64,000 bases of DNA, taken from contig CAZIEW010000003.1 in assembly GCA_964538515.1 (NCBI GenBank), positions 83,722 to 147,721 of the forward strand, read 5' to 3'. A program made the position numbers and the translations under genes. Positions 51,345 to 60,864 of this stretch are shown piece by piece; positions within the stretch are counted from its first letter, which is position 1; every line of letters begins with the position of its first letter. The notes beneath the pieces were generated by a model. It was given only the letters and a program-made list of their open reading frames with translations, did not search any database and was not told the origin of the DNA. Origin of the DNA: CALBZH01 sp964538515 (lineage in GTDB: Bacteria > Desulfobacterota > Syntrophobacteria > Syntrophobacterales > Syntrophobacteraceae).

Positions 51345-52784
51345 ATGAAAACTCTGCTCCTGAATCCACCCTCCTTCGAAAAATTCGACGGAGGCGCGGG
51401 GGCGCGGTGGCCGGCACGCCGCGAGATCGCATCCTATTGGTATCCCGTCTGGCTGGCCTATCCCGCCGGATTGATCAAAGAAAGCCGTCTGGTGGATGCT
51501 CCCCCGCATGGCATCGGTCCCGAGGAGACCATCCGGATTGCTCGTGATTATGAATTCCTGGTCCTTTTCACGAGCAAGCCGGGCTTTGCAAACGATGTCT
51601 CCCTTGCGGAACGGATTAAGGATGTCAACCCGTCCATCAAGATCGCTTTCGTGGGCCCCCCTGTTTCAATCGAGCCCGAAAAGGCCTTGATGGCCTCGGA
51701 TGCCATTGATTTTGTCGCGAGAAAGGAATTCGACTACACGGTGGCCGAGTTCGCATGGGGCAAGGATCTCAAGGACATTCAGGGTGTCAGTTACCGGCAA
51801 GCGGGCGGGGTCATCCACAATCCGGACCGACCGCCGCTGGAGGACCTCGACTCCCTTCCTTTCATCACCGAGATCTACAGGCGCGACCTGGACCCGACCA
51901 AATACAACATCCCCTTCCTCAAACACCCCTACATTTCCTTCTACACGTCGCGCGGCTGTCCGGCACGCTGTATCTACTGCCTGTGGCCCCAGACATTCAC
52001 AGGGCATCCCTGGCGTGTGCGCAGCAATGAGAACGTGGTTGCGGAAGTGAAGCGTACCCTGGAGATTTTCCCGGAAGTGAAGGAGATTTTTTTCGACGAC
52101 GACACCTGGGCATGGGGCAAGACCCGCGTGATCGAACTGTGCAAGCACTTGAAGCCGCTAAAGTTCACCTGGTCCTGCAACAGCCGCGTGCATGCCGACT
52201 TTGAGATGCTCAAGGCCATGAAGGAAGCCGGATGCCGCCTTCTCGTGGTCGGATTCGAATCCGGGTCTCAAGACGTTCTGAACAACATGAAAAAGGGAAT
52301 CACCATCGAGCAGTCCTTGACCTTCATGAAGAACTGCCGAGAGCTTGGGCTGACAGTGCACGGCGACTTCATGATCGGACTTCCGGGCGAGACGCGTGAA
52401 ACCATCCTGCAGACTATTGAGCTCGCTGAAAGACTTGACCCCGAGACGATCCAGGTCTCCCTGGCCCACCCCTATCCAGGCACGGAATTCTACCGGTATC
52501 TGGAAGCCAACGGCTACCTGACCGAAGACGATATGTCCGATGAGCTCGGCCATCAGCTCCCCAATTATGAATACCCATGGCTGAGCCGGCAGGAGATCGT
52601 GGACGCTGTCGAATATTTCTATGGCCGTTACTATTTCCGCCCGAAGGTCATTTACAGGATCGTCCGCAAGGCCATCTTCGATCGCGACGAGCGTGCCAGG
52701 CTCTACGAAGAGGCTCGGGACTACCTGACACTGCGCGCGCGCAGGAGGAGGTTCACGGGCAATGTATTCGAGAAGGCCCGCTGA
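51345..52784 (+). CDS. hpnJ: Hopanoid biosynthesis radical SAM protein HpnJ
   Basis: 479 residues from ATG 51345 with AAGGAG ten bases upstream. The N-terminal B12-binding-like part (about 1-150) opens MKTLLLNPPSFEKFDGGAG, the hallmark of HpnJ. The radical SAM motif RGCPARCIYCLWPQTFTGH is at about 202-220. The family is required for the cyclitol ether form of bacteriohopanetetrol, acting after GlcNAc addition (HpnI) and deacetylation (HpnK). None of hpnI, hpnK or squalene-hopene cyclase is in the window. A long regulatory region lies upstream. It is convergent with the ArnT-like gene, 28 bases apart. Confidence 0.88.
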   Translation: MKTLLLNPPSFEKFDGGAGARWPARREIASYWYPVWLAYPAGLIKESRLVDAPPHGIGPEETIRIARDYEFLVLFTSKPGFANDVSLAERIKDVNPSIKIAFVGPPVSIEPEKALMASDAIDFVARKEFDYTVAEFAWGKDLKDIQGVSYRQAGGVIHNPDRPPLEDLDSLPFITEIYRRDLDPTKYNIPFLKHPYISFYTSRGCPARCIYCLWPQTFTGHPWRVRSNENVVAEVKRTLEIFPEVKEIFFDDDTWAWGKTRVIELCKHLKPLKFTWSCNSRVHADFEMLKAMKEAGCRLLVVGFESGSQDVLNNMKKGITIEQSLTFMKNCRELGLTVHGDFMIGLPGETRETILQTIELAERLDPETIQVSLAHPYPGTEFYRYLEANGYLTEDDMSDELGHQLPNYEYPWLSRQEIVDAVEYFYGRYYFRPKVIYRIVRKAIFDRDERARLYEEARDYLTLRARRRRFTGNVFEKAR

Positions 52785-52812
52785 TCCGCGCCTCAGTCCG
52801 GCCGTCGTTGCC

Positions 52813-54642
52813 TCAGTTTCCGACCACGGCCCGGCTCCCGATTTCCGCAATCAGGTCATACCGGCCGGTGGATTGAAGCTCTGGCAGGATGGGATCTGTC
52901 TTGTCGGCCACAAGCACGACGCGTTTGGCTGATTTCCAGAGGGTCGCAAGCGCTCCGGTGTCGAGGAATCGCTCGGGAGGCTCGCGACGGTTGGGAGGCG
53001 CGTGATCGTACCTGGAATCTTTGAGCACATAGACCATGCGCCCTGAATAATAGGGGAGTCCGCCGATCCACATGTACTCGTGGGGCTCCCGGCTGACAAT
53101 GATACCGGACGGTCCCGCGTGCTGCGCGGCAAGCTCCGCAGTGGGTCGGAGCGACATGAAAGGCTCCATCACGCCAAAACCCCAGTGGACCATGATGAAC
53201 AGGGGAATCGTCATCGCTCCGATCAAAGCGAAGGCTCTTCCATATCGCGTTTTCTTCATGCAGCGTACGGCGCCCACGCTGATCAGGGAGATCCAGGCCA
53301 GGGTGGCAAAGGTGGGCCACCAAATGCGGTTGAGTGTCGCGGATTGCTCCGAGTCCCCGACCCAGCCCGAGCCAGGCCAGGTGGCTGCCACGGCGTCGAA
53401 GATGAGACCACTTGCCGGACCGAGCAGGAGGTACGACCCTACTGCGGCTATGCCCGCCAAAGTCGCCATGGACCCGATCGAGATGACGGCGTTGCCCGGA
53501 GTGGGAATCGTCCCTCGTCTATCCAGGAGATGGCTCCAAAACCGCCCGATCAGGAGGGACGCTGCGGGAACAGCCGGGAGTGCGTAGTATTCGAGCCTCG
53601 ACTTGGAAGTGGAAAAGAGTCCGACGACAAGCCCGACCCACAGAAGCGGCAGCAGTTCGGGCGCCTGTCTCCACCCCTTCGCGAACGCCCGCTTCGCACT
53701 CTGCCACAGCGCTGATGGAACGAGCGCGGCCCACGGAAACGTCCACATCAAGGTCAGGGCAAGAAACACGGGGAGAGAGACGAACTCGTCGGCTGGAAAT
53801 CGTTGGCCCGTGTAGCGTTGGAAGTGCTCCCGTATGAAAAAGTAGTTGAAGAATTCAGGATTGGCCTGACAGACCGCCCAATACCACGGAACCGCCACGG
53901 CTGTCGTTAACCCGGCCCAAAGGATCAGGCGAGGCGTAAAAAGGGATCGCAGGCGTCGGCTCAGGATCGCGTGAATTCCCACAATGACTGCGGGCAGACC
54001 AAGCCCGAGGAGTCCTTTGATCAGGGAAGCGAAGCCGGCGGCGGCGAACATCACCCAGGGCCATGGAGACCGCAGCCGGTTGTTGTCTTGGACGAACCCC
54101 TTGACGTAGGAGAGAATGGCAAGGGATATCCAGAAGCTCAGCGACGGGTCTGGCAGGATCATTCGGCCGAAAATGAACGGGCCGAGGCTTGTCGCCTGAA
54201 CAAGGGCTGCCAGCCACCCCGCCCTAAGACCGAAAAGGGCGGTCCCCATGGCCCCGACGACGGGAATCGTGCCCCAGGCGGCAAGGGCCGGGAACAGACG
54301 TGCGGAAAGCTCGGACTCGCCGAGCACGGTCTGGGCGATGGCGATGAGCCAGTAAAGCAGGGGCGGCTTATCGAAATGGCGGGCGCCGTTGAGGTGCGGC
54401 GTGATCCAGTCGGCCCCGTTTCGCATCTCCCGGGCGATTTCGGCATACATTCCCTCGCTGTGGTCCAAGCCCGGCGTCCAAAGGCCCAATAAGAACACGG
54501 GCAGGGCCGCCAGGGAAACCCACATGACCGGGCATCGCTCCCAGAGTGCCAACAATTTGTCGGTCAAGGCCGCATCACACCCGTTGTTCGACTTGAGGAG
54601 CGCGTTCGGCCATCCATATTGGCTGAAGTTGCAAAAGCGCAT
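52813..54642 (-). CDS. ArnT-like membrane glycosyltransferase (GT39/GT83)
   Basis: 609 residues from ATG 54642; the ATG at 54708 adds 22 residues and neither has a strong ribosome site. About 11-12 membrane helices make a GT-C fold. The first periplasmic loop carries the acidic catalytic motif LDHSEGMYAEIAREM near residue 57 and HFDKPPLLYWL near 86, as in ArnT and polyprenyl-phosphate sugar transferases. It moves a sugar from a lipid-phosphate carrier to lipid A, glycolipid or protein on the periplasmic face. The C-terminal soluble part has a Rossmann-like segment (KRVVLVADKTD). Convergence with hpnJ hints at lipid work, but this is only positional. Confidence 0.85.
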   Translation of the reverse strand: MRFCNFSQYGWPNALLKSNNGCDAALTDKLLALWERCPVMWVSLAALPVFLLGLWTPGLDHSEGMYAEIAREMRNGADWITPHLNGARHFDKPPLLYWLIAIAQTVLGESELSARLFPALAAWGTIPVVGAMGTALFGLRAGWLAALVQATSLGPFIFGRMILPDPSLSFWISLAILSYVKGFVQDNNRLRSPWPWVMFAAAGFASLIKGLLGLGLPAVIVGIHAILSRRLRSLFTPRLILWAGLTTAVAVPWYWAVCQANPEFFNYFFIREHFQRYTGQRFPADEFVSLPVFLALTLMWTFPWAALVPSALWQSAKRAFAKGWRQAPELLPLLWVGLVVGLFSTSKSRLEYYALPAVPAASLLIGRFWSHLLDRRGTIPTPGNAVISIGSMATLAGIAAVGSYLLLGPASGLIFDAVAATWPGSGWVGDSEQSATLNRIWWPTFATLAWISLISVGAVRCMKKTRYGRAFALIGAMTIPLFIMVHWGFGVMEPFMSLRPTAELAAQHAGPSGIIVSREPHEYMWIGGLPYYSGRMVYVLKDSRYDHAPPNRREPPERFLDTGALATLWKSAKRVVLVADKTDPILPELQSTGRYDLIAEIGSRAVVGN

Positions 54643-54985
54643 CGTTGAGGTTCGCCCTTCGGTTGCAGAATCAAAAGAGCGGCTTGAAGCGGCGATGATG
54701 GCCTCCATCGCGACCGCAAGCCGCTCCTGTAGGCATGCAGCAATCCATTCCCGACCTGACCACTACAGGCATCCGTTCTTATGTGGTTTAGCAAAGCTCG
54801 TTCCAGGTCATTGCGCTGTTGTTTCGTTCCAGTCCCCACGGAGCTCGATTTCCACCGGAATTCCTAACATCAGCCTTCCGCTCTGGCAAGCGAGAACCTT
54901 CGGATCCCCTTAAATGGAGCGTTGGGCGGCTCCTTTCTCCGTCGCTGCCCTCGTGCGCGCCGAGCCATGCTCCTGCGAATCGTGC
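54643..54985. other. Intergenic region between the ArnT-like and 1361-residue protein genes
   Basis: 343 bases, 277 if the ArnT-like gene starts at 54708. Both flanking genes are on minus. I see no promoter or hairpin I would defend; the transferase gene may be transcribed from here or from the gene upstream. Confidence 0.45.
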
Positions 54986-57900
54986 CTATTCCAGTGGCGC
55001 TTTGACCTTGCGGAATCCCATCTTGCGCCAGAAGCCGCCGATGCCGAAACACTGCCAGCCCCAGCGCAGCCAGCTCAGCACGGCAAGGGCAAGCCAGAGC
55101 GCCCACAGCAGCATGAGGATCCGATAGGCCATGAGAGGCAGTGAGAAGACCCATGGCTGGGGCAGCAGAGCGCCGATTCGGTCCTGGGTCCAGTGAAGCA
55201 CGAAATCCGTCGAATTGTTCCCGGCGATCTGCATGACCGGGATGCCCAGGAGTCCTTTCTTCACGGCCGAGTACAGGCCTGTCAGAGCTTCGAAGGTCCA
55301 TGCGACGAGGAGGAGCTGGGCTGCGTTGTACACCAGCCATCCGGATGGAAAGCTGATTCGGCTGCGTGCTCCCAAAGCAAGCAGCCACCCCACGATGAGG
55401 ATGGCGGACCAGACGTCGGCCTGGGTCAAGCCGAGACCAAGCAGCAGCCAGTGATGGGTCTTGAGCGGGGTCCAGGTGACCCTTCCGAGTGCCACGGCCG
55501 CCAGCACCACGACGACCACGAAGCTCCAGAACAGGACCGCCGGACCGAGCCGAGGCCCCCCTGTCCACAGGGTCCATCGATTAGGGGGGATGTTGAAGGT
55601 GACGGTTGCGTTGACGGCCTTCTCGACCCCGCCCAGTGTGACTTCGGGAGCCGTCAGGACCGTGCCCATGGCACCGGGCTGACGCCATTCCAGCACCACC
55701 GATTGGGCTCCCGGCTGCAGGGGAACGACCACCTGGTGATCGTCTTGACGGATGGGCTGACTCTTCCCGTTGATCAGAGCAACCTCAAGCTCTGCGTTGG
55801 GTGGAAGACCAACGGGCTGCTGGCCGCCCTGGCTGCTCCGGATGCTCAACGATAGACGCGCTTTCTGGAACCGCTCTCCCGGGGTCAGTTCGAGGTCGAC
55901 CTGGTCGATGGTGGTGAGCTGCCCCGGAATGCCTTCGGGGCGTGAGACGGTAATGGAGACCTTCTCGCCGGGCCAGGGCTTCCATGTCGGCTTCCAAAGC
56001 CCCATGCGATCCTGGTGATGGATGACCGGGATGCCGGAAAGCTCGCAATGCCAGATGGGGCTTGCATCCAGGATCCAGGTTTCCGTCCATGCCACGTCGC
56101 CGCTGGAGACCGCTTCAAGCTGGATGGAATGGGCGGGCTGCAGGACGCCGGTCCACCTGATCTCGTCGGCGCCCGCCCCCAGGCTGATGCGGGCCAGCCC
56201 GTTCTCGACGCGGATGGTTCCCGTGGTGACCGATTCACCGGGGACCAATGGGATGGCGGCGGTCACGGGAATGCCGATCGGGGTTACCCTTCTCACTGTT
56301 GTCGCAACCTGCCAGGTGATCCCAAGGGAGAGCACGCGCTCGACGTGAAGGAACGGGGGCAGCTGGACGCTCTGCTCATCCTCCTTCCGTGACGCATCCT
56401 TCTGTTTTCGGGTGAACTGGATGCTTGCGTCCGGACGGCCGTTGGGCTGAATGCCCTGAACCTCCCAATCCGGGCTTTCAATGCGAACGTGGTGCGGCCG
56501 AAGCGGCAGCGGAATCTGAAAGGATCCGCCCTGGGCCGCTCTCCCGACCAAGGTGACACGGTGTACCCCCTTGGGGGCCATGATCCAAAGCTGGCCGTCC
56601 TGGGAGCGCGACAGACCCTCCGCATGCCGGTCGTCCAAGAGGACCTTTTCGGGGAGCCACGATTTGGCGCCGCCGGGGAGAGGCACGGCCGTGTCCGTGG
56701 CCGCACTCAAGTCGAGCAAGGCGGTGACGCCGTTTCCGGCGATCTTGATCTCCATGCGGGCGAAGTCGGCGCACTGAGGGAGGCAGGGGGGCGGCTCGAG
56801 AGCCCGCTTCTGGAGCTCGCTTAAAAGCTCCTGCGGTGGGTAGTCCGTGCACCCGGTCTCAGCCGATGCGCGTCCCGCAAGCAGAGCCAGCACGAGGACG
56901 GCCATCGCTGCAGCGCCCCACGGCCTTCCAGCTTTCCATTGACGCAGGTCCAGCATGAGCAGGATGAGGAGGGCGATGAGAATCACCCGCACGAAGGCAA
57001 GGATGAGGTTGACCGCCGGGGACAGGAGGTGGAGCGTGACGGTCTGATCCCGGGTCACCGGACCGTTCCAGGTCAGAGGAATGGCACGCCAGGACCAGGA
57101 TGGCAGTCCCGGGCCCGTCTGGATGAGTGCCTTGGGATCTTGCACCATTGCTTGATCAGGAGTGGAAGCCGCTTCCTTGCGGTATTCCGGCAGCGCGGAG
57201 GTCACCGCCAGACTCTTTCGAGCCTTTTTCGAGGGTGCGGCTTCCCGCTCGACTGGAGCCGGAGCCGGCGGGGGCGGGGGTGGAGCATGGAGCGTCGGCC
57301 CGAATTGATCCATCACCGCACCAAGGTGGAACCCCGGCTGATCATAGTGCGGCTCCAACTGGGGATAGATCCCCCACCGGACCTGTTGCACCATGAAGGG
57401 GACGGAGAGAGCGATGAGGAGCACCGTCGCGAGGATCCGATAAAACCCGACGAAGCGGCGCATCCAGCCCTCCGGGAGGATTCTGAGCAGCGCTACGGGG
57501 GCCAAAACGTGGAGCCAGACCAGACGAGGCGCATCGATCTCGTGATAGCTGAGTCCGAGAGCCGTGAGGGCCAGGATGCCCATGGGCCATCCCCACAGCT
57601 TTGCCGTGGCGAGCGCGATGATGAGAACCAGGAAGAGATCCAGCAAGGACCAGCGCTCGAGCCAGGTCCCCGGCACCAGGTCCACGCCGCTCGCGGTCAG
57701 CAGTCGCCAGCCGGGCGGCAGATTGAGCGTACCGCTCAGCGACTGGAAGTCATGATCCCACCCTACGGCGGGAATCGCGCTTCCGGGTCGTTCGAGGCGG
57801 GATTCCGCGTTGAGGTGCAGTTCACCGCGTCGCACCTCAACGCCGGCTTTCTTCTCGGCGCCCTGACTCGTGATAAGCTGGTCGATGCCGTCGATCGAAA

Positions 57901-59071
57901 CCCGGCCCAGGGCGCCCGGACGATTCATGGCAAGGGCCCATTGGCGGCTCATGGTGCCGTCGATCTGGTCTCGTATGGTGAACCCTCCTCCATCGAAGTC
58001 CAGCCACCAGGTGCGTCTGAGCTGGAGTTGATCGGGTGCGGGCTCGGGGTCCCCCCGCCGCAGCTCCTTGATGGTCAAGATGCCGTTTTGTGGGGCCAAA
58101 AATGTCGGGAGCTGCTCCCAGTCGCGTGGGGCATCCGTCTGCTTCGGATCCGTGCCCGGAAGACCTTCGAGCTGCACCATCCGAAGGTCACTCTGGTGGC
58201 GGAAGGCCCAGGTTTCTTCGCCGTAGGGAGCCAGGGCGGGGCCGAGCTGGCTCATTTGCCCGACGAACCGGGAAATCAGGGTGACCTCGAATCGACCGGG
58301 GCGTCCCTGGAGCACAATGTCGCCGGCCGACCCGACTCGGGCCGGCAGCGTACTTTGGATGCTCATGGGGATCGAGCCATCGAGCAGAGGCCGGTCGAGC
58401 TTGATTTCACGGGCTTGTCCCGAAATGCTGAGTCGGAAGAGATTGGTGACTTGCATGGGGATGGTGTCGTCGAACAGACGGAAGACCTTGACATCCATGC
58501 GGTCTTCCTGGCTGCTGGCGGCCGTCCGTTTTCGAAGCCAGAGTCGGCCTTTTTCGTCGAACATGGGGGAATCGACAACGGTCCCGTCGATGGTCAGGGA
58601 AACCAGGCCGCTCGCAGCCGGAATCACGAGGGTTTCCGGCATCTCCTGCCACTCGAACAGGCCTTCGATCGTGTGACTGCCAGGATCCAGGAAGACCGCG
58701 GGCCCATCGGAGCGGTTCACTACCGGCGCCGCTCGGGCATCCACCTTCACTTGCTTGGGCCAGGCACCCGCTTCGGACGGAAGCGTGACCCAGTCTTTTG
58801 CGAACGTGAGCCATTCCTGGGAAAAGTGGCCGCCGGACTTGTCGAGCGTGAGCACGAGCCGGGAGGGCCACTTGCAGTGAAGCGCGTCCCCCTTGTTGAA
58901 GGCCGGGGGACAAAGCTTGTCCTCTTTGCCGTGCAAAGCCCAGGGCTTCCAAATTTCGAGCTGGGGCGGGATCGTGTCCGTATCCACGGTGGCGCACCAT
59001 CCGGCATTTGCCAACGAAAGGAAAATCCACAGAAATGCGGGCGCGATCGAGATGAGTCTCAACCCTCTCAT
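54986..59071 (-). CDS. Unrecognised 1361-residue membrane protein with large periplasmic domains
   Basis: A single open frame starting ATG 59071 with a Sec signal (SIAPAFLWIFLSLANAGWCA). Residues about 25-475 are a beta-rich soluble region without a family I know. Four or five membrane helices follow (about 478-580). Then comes a proline run (H-A-P-P-P-P-P-P-A-P-A-P), another helix pair (about 680-730), a second beta-rich region with two repeats of a VTLVGRA/VWE-type pattern (about 745-1150), and five or six C-terminal helices (about 1165-1345). A C-x-x-x-C pair is in PPCLPQCADF near 755. No catalytic motif is visible. It might scaffold envelope or secretion functions; nothing in the neighbourhood proves it. 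Confidence 0.8.
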   Translation of the reverse strand: MRGLRLISIAPAFLWIFLSLANAGWCATVDTDTIPPQLEIWKPWALHGKEDKLCPPAFNKGDALHCKWPSRLVLTLDKSGGHFSQEWLTFAKDWVTLPSEAGAWPKQVKVDARAAPVVNRSDGPAVFLDPGSHTIEGLFEWQEMPETLVIPAASGLVSLTIDGTVVDSPMFDEKGRLWLRKRTAASSQEDRMDVKVFRLFDDTIPMQVTNLFRLSISGQAREIKLDRPLLDGSIPMSIQSTLPARVGSAGDIVLQGRPGRFEVTLISRFVGQMSQLGPALAPYGEETWAFRHQSDLRMVQLEGLPGTDPKQTDAPRDWEQLPTFLAPQNGILTIKELRRGDPEPAPDQLQLRRTWWLDFDGGGFTIRDQIDGTMSRQWALAMNRPGALGRVSIDGIDQLITSQGAEKKAGVEVRRGELHLNAESRLERPGSAIPAVGWDHDFQSLSGTLNLPPGWRLLTASGVDLVPGTWLERWSLLDLFLVLIIALATAKLWGWPMGILALTALGLSYHEIDAPRLVWLHVLAPVALLRILPEGWMRRFVGFYRILATVLLIALSVPFMVQQVRWGIYPQLEPHYDQPGFHLGAVMDQFGPTLHAPPPPPPAPAPVEREAAPSKKARKSLAVTSALPEYRKEAASTPDQAMVQDPKALIQTGPGLPSWSWRAIPLTWNGPVTRDQTVTLHLLSPAVNLILAFVRVILIALLILLMLDLRQWKAGRPWGAAAMAVLVLALLAGRASAETGCTDYPPQELLSELQKRALEPPPCLPQCADFARMEIKIAGNGVTALLDLSAATDTAVPLPGGAKSWLPEKVLLDDRHAEGLSRSQDGQLWIMAPKGVHRVTLVGRAAQGGSFQIPLPLRPHHVRIESPDWEVQGIQPNGRPDASIQFTRKQKDASRKEDEQSVQLPPFLHVERVLSLGITWQVATTVRRVTPIGIPVTAAIPLVPGESVTTGTIRVENGLARISLGAGADEIRWTGVLQPAHSIQLEAVSSGDVAWTETWILDASPIWHCELSGIPVIHHQDRMGLWKPTWKPWPGEKVSITVSRPEGIPGQLTTIDQVDLELTPGERFQKARLSLSIRSSQGGQQPVGLPPNAELEVALINGKSQPIRQDDHQVVVPLQPGAQSVVLEWRQPGAMGTVLTAPEVTLGGVEKAVNATVTFNIPPNRWTLWTGGPRLGPAVLFWSFVVVVVLAAVALGRVTWTPLKTHHWLLLGLGLTQADVWSAILIVGWLLALGARSRISFPSGWLVYNAAQLLLVAWTFEALTGLYSAVKKGLLGIPVMQIAGNNSTDFVLHWTQDRIGALLPQPWVFSLPLMAYRILMLLWALWLALAVLSWLRWGWQCFGIGGFWRKMGFRKVKAPLE

Positions 59072-59519
59072 GAGCTTCCCCTCCGGTAAAATGGAAGAAC
59101 GAGTGCGGTGGACGATGCATCGGATTTCGAGCCGTACCCACCGGACGGGCTACCGCAGCGGTATGGCAGCGATTCCCGAAACGCACGTCCAGGATGATAT
59201 GGTGTATACCGTCTTTGGGGAGGGAACACCAGCGCCACGGATCGGCTTTCCCGTATCTCGGATCAGCCGGGGATGCCTTGGCTTTTCACGCCGCGGATTG
59301 AGAACCGAAAAAGAAGTCCGGAAACGGCCTCCCAGGGGCGTGACTCTTGTTGCGCGGGATTGTGTTGTCGCTTAGTATTATAAAAGTGAAGGGGAAAGCC
59401 GGCGTAAGGGTTTTTTTTAGCGGCGGTCCACGGGCAATGCTCGCCTTGGAACCGCACGGCGACCGTGTGTTTGTGTCGAATCGGTCCCATTTGAATCCAC
59501 TCAACGAGGAGGGATAGCC
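59072..59519. other. 448-base intergenic region between divergent genes
   Basis: It lies between the 1361-residue protein gene and a small plus-strand gene. It contains a promoter candidate (59350-59378) and an eight-T run at 59409-59416 downstream of it. The T run has no stem in front, so I do not call it a terminator. No other gene is supported. Confidence 0.5.
59350..59378 (+). promoter_or_regulatory. Candidate promoter for the 63-residue protein gene
   Basis: TTGCGC (59350-59355) and TAGTAT (59373-59378) are 17 bases apart, followed by TATAAAA. The only AT-rich pocket in this spacer; start codon 142 bases downstream. Confidence 0.4.
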
Positions 59520-59711
59520 ATGACGTTCGACGAAATCAAAGCGGCGGTAATGGGCTTGAGCGAGGCCGATCAGAAACGATTCATCACGGAAGTCATTCCG
59601 ATGCTCTGGCCAAAGGCCTGTACGGATGACGCCTGCCTTCTCAAAGTGCGCGAGCTGGTGGATGAGGATACCGTGAAGCAGTACCGAGAACAGCACATGG
59701 ACAACATCTGA
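59520..59711 (+). CDS. Small conserved-looking protein of unknown function
   Basis: 63 residues, charged and helical: FDEIKAAVMGLSEADQKRFI at the start and LKVRELVDEDTVKQYREQH near the end, with two Cys in KACTDDACLL. The start ATG 59520 has a strong ribosome site (GAGGAGGG) and a promoter candidate upstream, which is why I accept it as real. No family name comes to mind. It is convergent with the 60 kb gene pair. A role as a small adaptor or regulator would be a guess. Confidence 0.65.
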   Translation: MTFDEIKAAVMGLSEADQKRFITEVIPMLWPKACTDDACLLKVRELVDEDTVKQYREQHMDNI

Positions 59712-59905
59712 TGCTGCGTCCCCGATGGGTCGGCCGGAAGTCGAGCCATCACGGCTGAGACGAAGCGCCCGTCGAATCGCATCGCCCGGCCGAGTCCTTC
59801 CAAGGACACAGCAACGCTTTGGACGCCATTGCTGCTTCCCTCGACTTCACAATGAATGGGGTCGAGGGGGGTGCGGCCGATGCCGCCTCGACCGGCGCTC
59901 CTCCA

Positions 59906-60415
59906 TCAATGCCCGGCCTTGGTGATGCTGGAGACCACGTTCAGGTGCAGCCCGTTCGGGGTTCTGACGATGTCGTGGTCCAGGACCATGCGGTCGTTGC
60001 CGTCAAAGAGCGCCTTTTTTCGCGCTAGCATCAGGGAGAGCACGTGCTCCAGAGAGGCCCGTCCTGCTTCATCGTCCGACCGTGTTGATGCTCGAAGCTT
60101 CTCGAAGCCCTCTGTCCGTTCCGCTTCCGGGAGCAGAGATAAGTTCCAGGCCAGGATGGCCAGTTTAACGGCCTTTTCCTCGGCTTCAAAACCTCGGGCG
60201 ACGTCGAGCAGCGGTTGCGCGAAGTCTAGAATCACATCCGACATCTTCACCGGGTTGTTCAGGTCGACCTTCAGATCGACACCCAGCTTATCCCGTTCTT
60301 CCTGGACCCGCTGAAGCAGCTTCTCTTTGCTTTCCAAAATGTTCTCGTTGACACGCTCCTGCTCCCGCCGGGCTCTGATGCGCCGCTTTTCGCTCTTTGA
60401 TTTAGGCTTGGCCAT
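59906..60415 (-). CDS. Uncharacterised basic-to-acidic protein, last gene of the panE operon
   Basis: 169 residues from ATG 60415 (a TTG at 60424, overlapping the upstream stop, gives three more). The first 25 residues are very basic (AKPKSKSEKRRIRARREQERV) and could bind nucleic acid. A helical stretch follows and the end is GLHLNVVSSITKAGH. I do not recognise the family. It directly follows the 147-residue gene with a stop/start contact, so it is translationally coupled to it. The combination with a panE-like gene gives no clear function. Confidence 0.65.
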   Translation of the reverse strand: MAKPKSKSEKRRIRARREQERVNENILESKEKLLQRVQEERDKLGVDLKVDLNNPVKMSDVILDFAQPLLDVARGFEAEEKAVKLAILAWNLSLLPEAERTEGFEKLRASTRSDDEAGRASLEHVLSLMLARKKALFDGNDRMVLDHDIVRTPNGLHLNVVSSITKAGH

Positions 60416-60420
60416 GATTG

Positions 60421-60864
60421 TCAACGCCTCGTGCTCTGGGGGATCATCGCGATCTCTTCGGCTTCCGAGCTGTCCTCGTAGATCGACTCGCGGATGATGC
60501 GCTCGGCGACTTCATCGAGGTGAGTCTGCAGCTCCATGTCGATCTCGAGAAATTCGGGCCACAGCGTCTTGTCGACAAAGCCCTTGGAAACCCTTGCCAT
60601 GACGGTGTTGTACCGCTGTCGGTGGTAGCGGTACGGTTTGATGTCGTAGCGTCGCAGCAGCGCGACGAAGAGCTTTCGGGACCAGCTATTGTTCAGCGTG
60701 AACTTGTACTCGATGGCTGGGTCGGCTTGTTCCTGCTCACGAATCCTCGACTTGATCCGTTCTCGGGCACTGTCCGCGGCGGCGCGCTCGCCTTCGGTTG
60801 TCGCTCCCGCGTGAAGGGCTTCGATCAACCTCAGTTTTTCAAGCAAGCTCCGGATATCGATCAT
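60421..60864 (-). CDS. Uncharacterised soluble protein coupled to panE
   Basis: 147 residues. The N-terminal helix pair contains LLEKLRLIEALHAGATTEGE followed by RAAADSARERIKSRI, a pattern I have seen at the front of assorted bacterial proteins but cannot tie to a function. The middle has KLFVALLRRYDIKPYRYHRQ and the tail is acidic. The ATG at 60864 overlaps the stop of the panE-like gene by four bases (ATGA), so it is made together with that enzyme. No signal peptide or membrane segment. Confidence 0.7.
   Translation of the reverse strand: MIDIRSLLEKLRLIEALHAGATTEGERAAADSARERIKSRIREQEQADPAIEYKFTLNNSWSRKLFVALLRRYDIKPYRYHRQRYNTVMARVSKGFVDKTLWPEFLEIDMELQTHLDEVAERIIRESIYEDSSEAEEIAMIPQSTRR

Noticed and set aside
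59401..59420. Eight-T run as a terminator.
   Set aside because: There is no GC stem in front of it on either strand, and it lies between a promoter candidate and the gene it would serve.
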